Below, piece after piece: positions 46,060-57,342 of a DNA stretch of 64,000 nt. Under the pieces are notes generated by a model. The model was given only the letters and a program-made list of their open reading frames with translations, did no database searches and was not told the origin of the DNA. This DNA is from Heligmosomoides polygyrus polygyrus. Taxonomy: Eukaryota; Nematoda; Chromadorea; Rhabditida; Heligmosomidae. How positions within the stretch are numbered: position 1 is the first letter of the stretch; the number at the start of each line of letters is the position of its first letter. Location: positions 9,224,934 through 9,288,933 of the forward strand of contig OX377201.1 in the NCBI GenBank assembly GCA_947396885.1. The letters are read 5' to 3'. The translations under genes were made by a program, and so were the position numbers.

Positions 46060-47659
46060 TACTCTTTTCCTTTATACATATATAGTAGGACAAGTGCTCC
46101 GTCACGCCTATCGGCGTTCCTCGCACTTGCGTGCTTCGCGCGATGTAGCAGTATCACTAAGCTAAGGAGCATCACACCAAGTTAGCTGCTCTACTTGCAC
46201 AGCTTTCTTCCCTACCTAGGAGTACAAAAGGCTCGCAGTACTATAGCATATGGTGTGATAGGGCGATCTATTGGTTCCTCAGTACCGATCTTCCCCTATT
46301 AAAACGGTCCCCCATTACTGCTACTGGTCCCCCTCACTGATCCACCCTCAGCGGACAACGTTTTCGGCACGTCTACCTGAATCCCCAAACACGCTGAGCG
46401 AAGCCTTTGACACGTCCTTTGAGTCCCAGTCAGGTCACGCGACGTATTCCGCACGTCTTCTAAATCCCTGGCACGTAGAAGACGTCTGGGTGTTTTCCGC
46501 TATTTTCGTGCTCTGTAACTTGATCAGTATCGATTGGTGGTAATCAGTACTTCAAAAACGAATTTCAGATTTGTTTTTCGACTGCCTCGACTGCCTCCAG
46601 GGCTAAAGTTTTAAACCGCCTAGATGACATCCACAAAAAATCTATAGCTTGATCAATATCCATTGATGGCGATCGATACTTCAAAAGCGAATTTCAGATT
46701 TGTGTTTAGAGACTTTGACCACCTCCAGGGTATAAGTTCCCAGGCAGGGAGAAGAGGTCTGGGTATTTTTCGCTATTTTCGTGTTTTCTTGCCGTAATTC
46801 ACCCCCTATTTCCCCCGCCTACTATTTTATGACCAAATCCACACAAAAATAGATAATATGGCCCAAATGGATGATAGCGATGGACACCTCAAATGTGGAC
46901 TCCACGCCAGCCTTCAGCGACATCGACTACCCCAGGACGGAAGCGACATCGACTACCCCAGGACGAAACATCGACCCACAGAAAAGTCGATATTCAGCCA
47001 TGATTTTCGAAACTTAACGCACCAAGGCACACTGCACGTTCAAGAGTATAACCGCACGTGGCGCGTTATTCAAACCTGGATTTTGGTAGGGTAACAACGC
47101 CTTTACTACACAAAAAACGGTAATACCGGTCGATATCGATTGATAGCGACCGATACTTCAAAAATGAACTTTAGATTCGAGTTCAGTGACGTCGATTAGC
47201 CCAGGGGCGGGGAGATCGAACCATAAGAAAGACATCCACAAACAAATTGATAAAACGGCTCAATTTGAATTGATGGCGATCGACACTTCAAAGAGGGGCT
47301 TCGCCCTCGCGTGCAGCGACCTCGACTACCCCGGGAGGGAATTTTTGAACCGAAAGAAAGATATCCACAAAAAATCGATAATACGGCTCAAATGGACTGA
47401 TGGCGCTCGACACTTCAATAGCGGGATTCAGAGTCGCGTTCACCAACCACGATACCCCTAGGACTGAAATTTCCGATCGCCAAAACGACATCCAAAAAAT
47501 CGATAATATCGATCGGTCGACTTTAGATTCGTGTTCAGCGACCACGATTACCCCGGGGCTGATGTTTCAGGGCGCTTGCACGACATCCACAGAAAAATCG
47601 ATAATATCGATCGATATCGATTGCCTCCCCCTGCTGTGAACTCCTCCCGTCGATGGTCA

Positions 47660-47850
47660 TCTAAATGCCCAGGCACGGTCGCCGACGTGTTCGGCACGTC
47701 TACGGCTCGCTATGCAAGGTTGCCGACGTGTTCGGCACGTCTACGGCATCGCCAGGCACGGTTGCCGAGTGTTCGGCACGTCTACAGCTCGCCATGCACG
47801 GTTGCCGACGTGTTCGGCACGTCTACAGCATCGCCAGGCACGTAGAAGGC
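47660..47850. repeat. GTTCGGCACGTCTACGGC minisatellite
   Basis: About four units of roughly 50-60 bp built on TTGCCGACGTGTTCGGCACG, inside the Helitron-like element. Confidence 0.75.
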
Positions 47851-47875
47851 GTCTGGGTATTTTCTGCTATTTTCG

Positions 47876-47965
47876 CGCCCCTGATGTTTCAGCACCTGAT
47901 GTTTCCGCCCTTCGTGTTTCCGCCCTTGATGTTTCCGCCCCTGATGTTTCCGCCCCTATTTTTTG
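47876..47965. repeat. 18-bp minisatellite
   Basis: About five tandem copies of CGCCCCTGATGTTTC with variants, inside the Helitron-like element. Confidence 0.8.
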
Positions 47966-48031
47966 ACGTATGGCTAATCGCTTAGCCCGTTATTATAGAG
48001 TATGATAATAATAAAGGTGATTACAGGTGAA

Positions 48032-48155
48032 ATGTCGGCAGCTGAAAAGCTATTAAAACGTTTGAAGGACCATGGGAGGAGATACATCGGTCCCCCAAAG
48101 AAATTCGGCGAGTTTTTAGTTTCATTTCGTTGGATTGCAGGATTTCGGGGAAAAG
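48032..48155 (+). CDS. Candidate first coding exon of an unknown gene
   Basis: An ATG 5 nt after TTACAG (a trans-splice-type acceptor, 48,021-48,026) opens 41 codons ending at a strong donor GTGAGTG. The peptide starts MSAAEKLLKRLKDHGRRYIG and continues with PPKKFGEFLVSFRWIAGF. Coding-like composition and both flanking signals are the only support. No following exon could be identified, and it lies only 26 bp from the Helitron end. Confidence 0.3.
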
Positions 48156-48530
48156 GTGAGTGTTTTAGATTCATTTTCTAGTTACCTTGCTAGCTTCATA
48201 ATTTTCTCGCCAAATCTGTGCACCAACCATAGTCAGATAACGCTTAGTTCTGAACCCTAGTGCTAACGTTTTCTTCGCTGCTGCAGGTTCTCTTCTATTT
48301 TTAATTATTACAACTCTGGGACGCATTATTGTCCTAGGTCGGCGTTCCTGCAACCTGCGCAATTTGTAACTATGTTTTAATCTTTTTTGCCTGTCTGGTC
48401 TAGTATAAATTTCTTTATTGCGATCGACGTTCTAACGAACTCCTTGTCAAGGCCTGAAAGAAGCTCAAAATGTTTGGTTCTGCTGAGTTCATTGGGTCAA
48501 AAATGTCGCATCTACTCTTACAGGAGCAGC
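48156..48530. other. Unassigned sequence
   Basis: Nothing recognised. If the 48,032 exon is real, this is intron. Confidence 0.35.
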
Positions 48531-50368
48531 ATGCGTTTAAGAGTGCCAAGATGAGAAACTACTTCTGCGCAAACTAACTCAATGATACCTCACCAGCGCC
48601 AGAAACTGTCTCAGCTGGTCATCATGGAGCAAGTGAGACGTACTGGTTCAGTCAAATCAAAGTCAAATCATTTCTGTTCGGAGTCCGGTAGTGTTGAGAA
48701 TGTACGCGATACAGTGTATTTTAGCAGTATATTCGAAGCAGTATATACTAAACCAGTATGTCTCACTCGCTCCATGGTGACCAAATGTAGACGCATCATT
48801 CAACTCATCATTAAGAGCGATAGTCTTAACTGAAACTAAAACGGTGACTTTAGTGAAGCGAATATGATAGCATAACATGATGTCCCACCTTGAAAACCAG
48901 CCACCTTCCCGAAGAGGAACATTATACAGCCTAAAGAAAGCAGAAATATGTATGGTTGCAAAATTAAACTGACACTCAACCGTTCTGGCTGAGGAGCTTC
49001 ATCCATGATATCACTAGTCCTTTACCAACGGTTGCGCGCTTATCACTTTTTATCACTATCACCATTTCTAGCCACTCGCTAGGCTTCATTTTGCCGACTA
49101 AGCCACAGCGGTAGGTTCACTGCCATTCGACACTAGGTCTTTCCAGCATGGTTCGCTTTGTGTGAAGATTAGTTTGAAGAAAAAGAAAGCATGGTCGTGC
49201 CAGCAGGAAGATTATGATTACGCGGTTACAATTCGTTGCTCTGCAATGAAATAGTTAGTAATAAATGGTTTACACCTTTCTTCTTGTGCACAGTTTCTAA
49301 TCCACAACTGGTGACCAGAATCAACCAACGCGAGGAAGGAGAAAGAAGCGTTCCGAGGAAGCTGCGAGCAATGTCAGTGCGGAGAAGACGAAACGTTCTC
49401 AGCAGAGCAGATGCTGTAACGAATTCATGATGGTGTTCTCATTAATCGCTAGTAGATGCCTATCGTAAGCACGCCGTTCTCATGAAGTCAAATCTTTAAG
49501 ATTTCCTTTGTGACTGGAGGAGGTGGGCGCTACTGCCACAAATGTGAAAGATTTGAAAGCATAGTATGGATCTTCGTCAAAACGGCGTAAGTTTTAGCAT
49601 ATCGTGTAGCGCTGGAGGTGAGCAAAGAACGGGAAAGGCAATCAGCTTAAGTTCAAGGAACAAGATTGGTACAGCGTGAGATCTCTCAAGAAAACAGTAC
49701 ACCGGTGTTGCGAAAAATTCCAATTCTGCAACGAGACACGTGCTGTGTATGTAGTAGCAATTAATAATTAATTCTCCGATAACACTTCGGAAGCAGCTTT
49801 TCTAATTCGGAGTATCTTCTATCACGCTATGCTCGACTGTCTATGCGCTGACGTCGTTGTACTACTGTGCTTCTACTTCTACTTCTACTTTCTAGCGTGA
49901 TGAGCTAGGATGCCTAGCTGCTACCTGCCCTCTTTGGGCTAGCGTTATTTATAAGCACATCGAGAAGAATAAGCGTAAAAGCATAAACATAAGCGCTTCA
50001 CAGTGCTCGCTCTAAAATAATTAATATGATAATTTTTGTAAGCGACAACAACATGTATTTTGTAATTTCTGAAAAGTTATAACATTTCACTCCTCACTAA
50101 CGAGCCACTGAGGAGGTGTTATGACATGGCGGTACTTCTGAGGAAAGGTGGCGAAACGAACCTGCTCCTTCGTTGTATTTCATTCATTTTCATTTGAGGA
50201 TTGCGAAATCAACACAATATATCAGAATCGCCATCAAGGCAACAAGACGTTCATTTTGTAAGAAGGGAGGTGAATTGTGTTAAAATCCAGCAGTATAGCT
50301 AAGCATTATAAGAAATGTATACCTACAAAGATCGAACCGGCTTTGTAGAAACTTCAGATTCAGATTTC

Positions 50369-50400
50369 CTGAAGAAGGGCTTAAGGCCCAAAACGTTGCC
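50369..50400 (+). ncRNA. Hammerhead-like core 1
   Basis: CTGAAGA, stem GGGC-TTAAG-GCCC, then AAAAC-GTT-GCC. The CUGANGA block is intact; G of the GAA block is A, and the cleavage triplet reads GCC, so this copy looks inactive alone. Confidence 0.45.
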
Positions 50401-50486
50401 AATAAATATTGAACAACTTCGAGTTTCACACTTGAGAAGAAAGCGATACCAGAATGAAGCTCAGTGAACAAACAATCTTAAGAAAT

Positions 50487-50519
50487 CATGAAGAAGAGCT
50501 TAAGGCCCGAAACGATGTC
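50487..50519 (+). ncRNA. Hammerhead-like core 2
   Basis: (C)ATGAAGA, stem II around TTAAG, then GAAAC-GAT-GTC. The GAAAC block and a GUC triplet are intact with a 2-bp helix III; C of CUGA is replaced. It complements the defects of core 1. A helix I was not convincingly found. Confidence 0.45.
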
Positions 50520-50774
50520 ACTAAATATTGAACAACTTCGAGCTTCACACTTGAGAAGAAGACGATGTGTTGGAATCGTTCTACGGTGTGACGGCTGAAT
50601 AAATCTTTTTATCTACAAGGACCCAATTGCACAAGCAACATGGTATTAAATATTTCAGATACTATACCACTGTAAAAACAAATAAGAAACAACCACCAAC
50701 ATAGCAACCTTATTTTTTCACAATTTTTCTCGGATGTTCTCTTGCTTCTTCCGAGCAATCGTGAATGAGTTGAG

Positions 50775-50948
50775 AACCCGGCCATTACTGATGCACAGCG
50801 TACAGCATTCGAGACTGAAAAGCAGACATTGGTGCGGCTTAAAACTGTTTCTCCAATGATGAGAATTGGAGGTGGAGTACCCTGGCCAGCTAACGAAGCT
50901 GCTCTTGCCAGAGCCCAGGCTACGAACCCTAGGAGGGCACGCGTCTAG
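50775..50948 (+). pseudogene. C-terminal fragment of the ORF-A family
   Basis: Reads TDAQRTAFETE...VSPMM...PWPANEAAL...NPRRARV then stop, matching the end of the ORF at 56,054-56,665. In the shared PWPANEAAL, five of nine codons differ silently and none changes the residue. The N-terminal two thirds are missing. Confidence 0.7.
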
Positions 50949-51414
50949 TGCAAAAGCACTACAAAGCATTACACTTCTCACCCTTTCATATTCATTTCCA
51001 GCCGTTAGTTCTCATTTTCCTCCCTTTCTCTCCTCCATTTTTTTATTCGACCTACCTCATTTCTGTTTCATTATCTACTTCTATGTGCAGAATTTAAAAA
51101 TATCCTAATACATACTCCTCTTCTTCACTAATGATCCACGGGGGAGCACTGTTGCAAACGTCTATTTGAAAGCAGGGCGAAAGCTTTTTACTTTTTTGTA
51201 CTAAACTATTTATAAAATTCTAGTTTTTCTCGTAAATGCTGATCCGACATGTGGCTCACAAAAGACGTCTGCAGTCTTTTGCCTTGTGTTAAAATTGATT
51301 ATGTTCCTTTGATTTAGTATAATAACAATGCTGGAAAACTCCTGGCTTTAATGACGTTAGAACTTTGTCCTGAACTAACTGTTACAAATGATTCCCAAGT
51401 ATATGATTGATGTG

Positions 51415-51560
51415 ATTCATGGAGCCTTCAACACATTCTCGTGCGCACGACTATGGAGAATTGATGGACGTTGTTGAAGCAGCTCCTAACGTGCGTCACA
51501 CCAGTGACATCGTAAAGGCACTACACCGATTCTCGTGCTTGAGGAAACCGAGGACGTTTG
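51415..51560 (+). pseudogene. Possible ORF-B C-terminal relic
   Basis: A short plus-strand frame with HDYGELMDVVEAAPNV...DIVKAL resembles the end of ORF B (YGK...VV...AATQV...ELMTQAI, about 58,410-58,520). It also lies just upstream of the block aligned with 58,600. Weak. Confidence 0.3.
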
Positions 51561-52921
51561 TCACAATTGCAAATGGCGTAAAAGCCTTCTGAACAGAACT
51601 CAACAACCTTGCAAGAATGTAATGAGAAAAAGACGAAAAACAAGAAACAACATGGAGTCCTTCTAGAAAGGTGCCGTAGTATAGCAGTTTTACTTTGCTT
51701 CTAGTATTCTGTAAAATCTCTTGTTTGCATCCTCGCTACCCCATGATGTGTCTCCTTCTATTGCTAGACATTTCGTGAAGTGTTCCATTTTTTGCTCGTT
51801 TTTCTAAGGGTTGATTACCCAAGTTTGAGGTTCGTGTTTGTGTTGTTAGTATATGATTGTCCATTCCGTCTTGAACGGTTGATATAAATCATTGAAAAAA
51901 GCCATTCTACAACCCAATTCAAACAAAAGCTGAGCATGGTACCTTAAGGTCAGACTAATCAAAACAAGGATTATGAAAGAATTGTTGAAACAGTGCTAGG
52001 ATCTATGCTAGTCCGAGGGGCCACATAACTAAAAGGTATTATATGTAACAAATTCACTTGAGACTTACCGAGCGGCTCCTACAGAACAATATGAGACCTA
52101 AACAAGAAAACTCGTAAAGAAAAAACGAAAAAATTACATTTGTTGCGGTTGTAAGCAGGCAAAGTTGTGTGCCCTCCTTACCATGTTAGATCCTGGTTAT
52201 AACATGTCAGGCAACGGTCAGCATGCGGCATGCGGCTTCATGCGCCCTCCCCACCAGGTTAGATCCTGGTTATAACTTTATAACTTTATAACTTTTATGC
52301 CTCCAATCCGTCGCTCTTTGTCCGCCGAGGCGGTTGTAAGAACCGCGGCAGTTTAATTTTTTTTGTTCGCTCGTTTTCTTTCTTCCTTTTAGGTCCTCTC
52401 GAGTCCTTCACGAGCCGCTCGTAAGTCTCATATCGGTTTGTTAGATAATTTTCAGATATGTGCCCCCCCCCCCCCCGGACTAGGATATATCCCAGTGCTA
52501 GCTATCCTTCTCGCATCTGCTAAGCCGCTTCAACTTCTGTGTTACTTGATGGCACGGTTGCAGCTGGAGGCCACGCCTCCTCGACATAATCCTTGATCTC
52601 AGGCAGGCCATCCTGTGGTAATAAGAATGTAAGTCCGAAAAGCCGCTCATCGCGTCCGGCTGACCCTCTTCCAACATCGATAGCACACATAGTGCCACCA
52701 GGTCGCACCAAAGGACCTGAAATTGGTTGACACCTCACTCTAGAAGCATAGTTTTCTCTTTTTGTTGTTACTCTACTGCCCCTAGGTCTCACCCTTCCAA
52801 GATAACCCTTCCAAGATTTCGGCAAGCAGGCAATGTAGGAAGGGACATAAGTGAGCTCTCGCAGATATTACGGTTGACATCCCTTATAGCACATTTTTTC
52901 CCATTCCAGTGAAAGCCACGG

Positions 52922-53560
52922 ATGCTTTCAATCGTCCGTATCGCGTCCCAGGGTAGCCCAGTGGTTCTTTCTCCCCGAGAGGCCCAGACAACCTCATATT
53001 TCAGTTCCAGCGATGAGTTAAATAGTCTCCTAGATACAGCTTATAATCAATACGTGCGTGTAAGGGAAGACAGAAACTACAACAAAGGTGATGGAGTTAT
53101 CCTACCTTTAAAAAATTGCTGCTCATATTACTTCGTTTTCTGTGAATTAGTTAAAGACTCTTATAAATTCCTTGTCTGTGATATCCGACTAATCCTGTTT
53201 TCTGGTCATTCTGTGCTTGTTTTATTATCGTCATCAGGACCAGGTGTTGTAGGCCAAGTGAAGGACTCTTGTGTACCCAACGATCTGCGCATTCTCCTGG
53301 CAGACTTCAATCATTCTGATCTGTTTTCAGGATGTGTAGAAGTACTAGCGCTTTCTTTCACAAAGTTCTGAATGCCGATATGTTTCACTAGTTTATAAAG
53401 AAACCGATGTGAGCAATTCACTTGACCTCCTGCTCTGCAATTCTCCAAAATTCAGTATCTACGTAAACACTGACCCACCACTGGACAATAGCGACCATGC
53501 TTCAATAACCTTCGGTAGAACACTATCTGAATCAGAAACATAGTTCCAGCAATACCAAGT
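52922..53560 (+). pseudogene. LINE endonuclease-domain fragment, copy A
   Basis: The plus strand contains EN-like motifs over two frames: REDRNYNKGDGVILPLKN, ILLADFNHSDLF, then (shifted) SNSLDLLLCNSP and LDNSDHASITF. This is the order DR..GGGV / GDFN / LD..L / SDH of CR1-class AP-endonucleases. Reverse transcriptase is absent. The matching fragment in copy B is at 59,409-60,120. Confidence 0.6.
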
Positions 53561-53599
53561 AGATAGAGGATTTCAGGAATGGCGACCATGGTCAAATGA

Positions 53600-54600
53600 A
53601 AGTGTGGCGAAATGCTACTATGCGTTAATAGGTGGGAAATGATTAGGTTTAGTACGATTTTGTTGTGGCTAGCCGATCTGGAAAATTCCTTGGCAAAAAT
53701 GTTTCTATTTTACATGTGATAAGATTTATAAGATGTTTTCATCGCAAGCAGCGGGTATAAAAGCTAAGCCAAGGAACGGCCAAATCAGTCGGACAGACGA
53801 TTTTTCTTTATAATATCTTCTGGAGCTATCACGAACCAGCTGTCGTCATCGCCCGTTCTACAGCCTACTTCCTTCTTCACAATAAATAGTATTTTAGATA
53901 CCCTTGTGCATTTCAGGGAGCAATAAGGGCGATATCAGGTAGTTACCGCTATAACCACAAAAGCAGTACTTGGTACTAGCCGAAATATCCCGCGTGGCCA
54001 TTATTCGTAGTGAAGATGTTTCCATGTTCATGTGTTTTCAGGGCGAGCCTTCCCACACCTGCTGTATTTTAGTGCACCATACACTGCAAAGAAGAGGAAA
54101 CCTAACGCTTTACATTCCTATACCAAAACCGCAAACGACTTCAAACTTCCTCACCTGTAAAAATCAAAAAGAATTAAATTTATTATTATGTGATGACGAA
54201 AATATCATTAATATGTCAGCGTGTTCGCTCAAGCCCTTAGTGTTTCGTAAGGAGCTATGTTGTGTTGTGTTTAGTATCGTTGTGTTGATAGCAGGTTCAT
54301 GTGAGCAAGCATTCCCTTATGTGACACTATTTATGTAATACATTATTGTGTTCATCTCTGGTAAATAAATATCTAAGTAAATAAATAATGTGTAATCAGG
54401 CCGCGTCGTGGAGCCAACGAAAGCGCTAGCCATGCAAAACCGCAAGCTATTAACACTAGCTAACAAAAGACACAATCTCGTAGATTTTCCTCAGAAAAAA
54501 CCCATTCCTAAATATAACAGGAGTTCATATTTATGTAGAGGTGCATGATGGTTTAGGCCAAAATTATCTGAAGTGGCGATATTTTTATCAGATGTATGAT
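53600..54600. other. Copy A right end
   Basis: Aligned to 63,214-63,515 in part. Ends in a TAAATAAATA-rich tract (54,360-54,390), consistent with a LINE tail. The pre-insertion site of the RTE element is at about 53,673. Confidence 0.5.
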
Positions 54601-55995
54601 GCAACATGCTTATAAGAGTGCTAAGATGAGAAACCACATCTGCGCAAACCACCTCAACGATATCCCACCAGCGCCAAGAAACTGTTTCAACTGGTCACCA
54701 TGGAGCAAGTGAGATATAATGGTTTAGTCAAAAACAGTGCTCCGAATACGGAAGGATTGAGAATGTACGCGAAGTATATTTTAGCAATATATTTGAAGCA
54801 GTGTGTACCAAACTAGTGTTCTCACTCGCTCCATGGTGGCCAAATGTGGGACGCATTATTTAACCGAGCATTAACAGCGTTGGCTTTAAGTGAAACAAAA
54901 ACGGTGACTTTAGTGAAGCAAATCTAATGGCACAGCATGATCTTTGACATTGAAAGCCAGCCAGCGTCTCGAAAGGAGTCGTTATACAGCCCAAGGAAAG
55001 CAGAAATATAATTGCTAACTCAACTGGCACCGGCTAACCAATCTGGCTGAGAAGCTTCGTCTTCCATGATATCACTAATCAACGCTTGCGCTTACCAACG
55101 CTTGCGCGCTTATCGCTTTTTATCACTATCACTATTTCTAGCCACCCGACAGGCTTCATTTTGTCGACGAAGCTTCAGCGGTAGGTTCACTGCCATTTGA
55201 AACTAGCTCTCTCCAGCACCGTTCGTTTTGTGGAAGTTTAGGTGTGCCAGAGGATGATAACTAGTTTAGGTCGAAGAAAAAGAAGGCATGGACAAGCCAG
55301 CAGGAAGATTATGATGACGCGGTGATAAATGAATATGTTAGCAATAAATGGTCTACACGTTTTTTTCTTGTACACAGTCTGAGAGCCACAACTGGTAACC
55401 AGAATCGACCAGCGCGAGGAAGGACAGAAGAAAGAAGCTCGCAAAGGAAGCTGCGAGCAATGTCAGTGCGGAGGCGACGAAGGGTGCCAGCAGAGTAGGT
55501 CCTGTACCGAATTCATGATGGTGCTCTCGTTAGCCATTAGCGGACATTTGTCGGATGCTTGCTCTTCTAAGAAAATTAAACTTTTGAGATATTTTTTGTG
55601 ACTTGTGATAGGTACGTGCTACCTGTGCTAAATGTGAAGGAGTTGAAAGCATATGGATGAATTCTGGTGAGAATAGCGCAAGAGTAGCACATCATGTGTT
55701 GCTGTAGGTAATCAGAAAATGGGAAAGGCAGTCAGCCTACGCTCTAGAACAGGATTGCTGCAGAAGGCTCCTTCAGGAACCTAATACACCGTATTGCATA
55801 AAATTCTGCAAGGTGACATGTGGTGTGAAGGTGGTAGCAATTAATGACTAATCCTCCGATACCCCTTCGAAACTAGATTTTCTAATTCGGAGTGTCTTCT
55901 ATCACGCTGCATGTTGACGTCATTGTCATGCTGTTTCTACCTCGAGCTTGATAAGCTAGGTTGCCTAGCTGCTGCCTGTCCTCGACGGGCCGAGG

Positions 55996-56003
55996 TTATA
56001 TAT
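55996..56003 (+). promoter_or_regulatory. TATA-like box before ORF A
   Basis: TTATATAT lies 51 nt before the ORF A ATG. In copy A the corresponding place has GTTATTTATAAG. Confidence 0.3.
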
Positions 56004-56053
56004 CCAAAAGCTCCATCATTACAAAAATTACTTATAATTGTGTCAATTTTTCA

Positions 56054-56665
56054 ATGGAAAGAGAGAACTTCTTGGCGAATGTTAAAGGACGTGATGACGT
56101 CTTTGCTGCAATTCGTGATGTTGCGAGGGGTGATTCTTTCACTACCCTGATCAATGCAGCCGGCGGCTGTATGGATTTTACCGGGTACACCAACGAGCAG
56201 CGTGTGAAGGTTGCGAAACTAGCTTTGTTTTTTGCCTTCAATGGGCCCTTAGGATGGGCAAGTGTGAGAACGTCTGCTGCACTCGGTCTTAATGGACAAT
56301 CGCTGAAGGCATGGCTGGGCGTGGGTGGGCCTGGAAATAACCCTCCGGTCCAACCTAACAATGCTCAGATGAGAGAATTAGCAACGTTGGCATATGACAC
56401 TGTCGTGGCGTGCAGGAACACCATTGCTGAGGCGCTCAGGACCGGGAGGGTCCCAAGAGCCAGGGGCGAGGATGAGGAGGCGGAGCGTGGACGTGTACTG
56501 ACTGCGGCTGAAAGGACTGCATTCGAAAGTGAGCATACGCTCATCAACAGATTAATGGCAGTTTCTCCAATGATGCGTCGTGGCAATGGTAACCCGTGGC
56601 CGGCTAATGAAGCAGCTTTGCTTGCATGGCAGGCTGCCAATCCGCGCCGCAGAGCACGTGAATGA
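56054..56665 (+). CDS. ORF A, intact 203-residue protein of unknown family
   Basis: An uninterrupted ORF (ATG 56,054, TGA 56,663-56,665). An upstream in-frame ATG at 55,961 is less likely because it precedes the TATA-like box. The protein is Ala- and Arg-rich, probably all helical, with a hydrophobic centre (KVAKLALFFAFNGPLGWASV) and a basic C-terminus (NPRRRARE). No signal peptide or catalytic motif was seen. A diverged C-terminal copy at 50,775-50,948 differs mostly silently, so the family evolved as protein. Size and helical, basic character would suit a nucleic-acid-coating protein, for example a viral nucleoprotein captured in the genome, but no family motif was recognised. At the matching place in copy A the ORF is absent. 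Confidence 0.65.
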   Translation: MERENFLANVKGRDDVFAAIRDVARGDSFTTLINAAGGCMDFTGYTNEQRVKVAKLALFFAFNGPLGWASVRTSAALGLNGQSLKAWLGVGGPGNNPPVQPNNAQMRELATLAYDTVVACRNTIAEALRTGRVPRARGEDEEAERGRVLTAAERTAFESEHTLINRLMAVSPMMRRGNGNPWPANEAALLAWQAANPRRRARE

Positions 56666-57279
56666 TAATATCGCCACGTCACAAGCATAGGCGCTTCAAA
56701 GCGCTCGCACTGTTAACTGTTAGTATTATACGATCACTGGTATTTCAGGTAATAGATTTTTAGCCAGTTTATCAGCTTTCATGATAAAACACAAGGAAAC
56801 AGCCGACTCGCATATGTTGCCATTTTTAAATAATGCATTATCGTTATTTAAGGACTTATATAAAATTATGGCTGGAGACATAGGTAGATGAACAACACAT
56901 CGGAAACAAGTATAAATATTCATTAACACACAAAATATTGATCAAGCCAAATAATTCACGTGATAATTTTTATAAGCAACAATTACACTTTTTTCTTTCC
57001 CAAAAGGAAAAGAAAAATTTTGCTTGATATTGGCTCTCCGACCATTGGCTATAGCCTTGTTTTTTAGAGCTGTAAAAATAATAAAATGCAGCTCTAGGAA
57101 GGTCTGAATGAAGAAAGCCTCGAAAAGCTCATGCTCATACAATCGAGGATTGCGAAGTCAACAACATATTAGAATCGCTATAAAGGCGTTAAGAAGTACA
57201 TTTCATAAGAATAGAATACAACTGTGTTCGATTCGTTATACGGTGTGACGGCTTAATAAATCTTTCAATCTGCAAGGCG

Positions 57280-57310
57280 AGTTGGAATTAACTTTAGTTT
57301 AATTCCAACT
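57280..57310. repeat. 12-bp-stem hairpin before ORF B
   Basis: AGTTGGAATTAA and its exact inverse, with a 7-nt loop, at the left border of the segment that copy A lacks. Confidence 0.6.
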
Positions 57311-57342
57311 CGTTTGTTTGCTACGTGGAGCTCTAAATTGTC

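Larger units (their letters stand above)
46091..48005 (-). mobile_element. Full-length non-autonomous Helitron-like element
   Basis: 1,915 bp. Read on the minus strand it starts TCATACTCTATAAT after an A. It ends with a CGCC-GATA-GGCG hairpin, 10 nt, then CTTG before T. This matches the Helitron layout (5' TC, subterminal 3' hairpin, A/T target, no target duplication), except that the end is CTTR rather than CTRR. The interior is tandem repeats only: GATCGATAC satellite (46,500-47,640), about 55-bp units (47,660-47,850) and 18-bp units (47,876-47,965). No Rep/helicase ORF. Shares ends with the split copy at 23,814/31,486. Confidence 0.6.
50282..50566 (+). mobile_element. 285-bp insertion with tandem hammerhead-like cores
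   Basis: Flanked by a 6-bp direct repeat TGTGTT (50,276-50,281 and 50,566-50,571, one base shared with the stated end). It is absent from copy B, which has a single TGTGTT near 57,224. It contains two similar units about 118 bp apart, each with a hammerhead-like core followed by AATATTGAACAACTTCGAG and CACACTTGAGAAGAA. Organisation resembles small retroelements mobilised with Penelope machinery (inference). Confidence 0.6.
48530..54130 (+). repeat. Large direct duplication, copy A
   Basis: Aligns in the same orientation with copy B in blocks: 48,536-49,960 with 54,600-55,995; 49,970-50,640 with about 56,670-57,276; 51,620-52,000 with 58,600-58,995; 52,494-53,740 with 58,990-60,190 plus 63,214-63,290; 53,720-54,130 with 63,255-63,515. 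Alignment was by eye. The blocks differ by many substitutions, so the duplication is old or the copies are members of a repeat family. Confidence 0.8.

Noticed and set aside
52922..53371. A conserved novel protein shared by copies A and B
   Set aside because: Motif order (GDFN-like, LDLLL, SDH in the next frame) fits a decayed LINE endonuclease better than a new gene.
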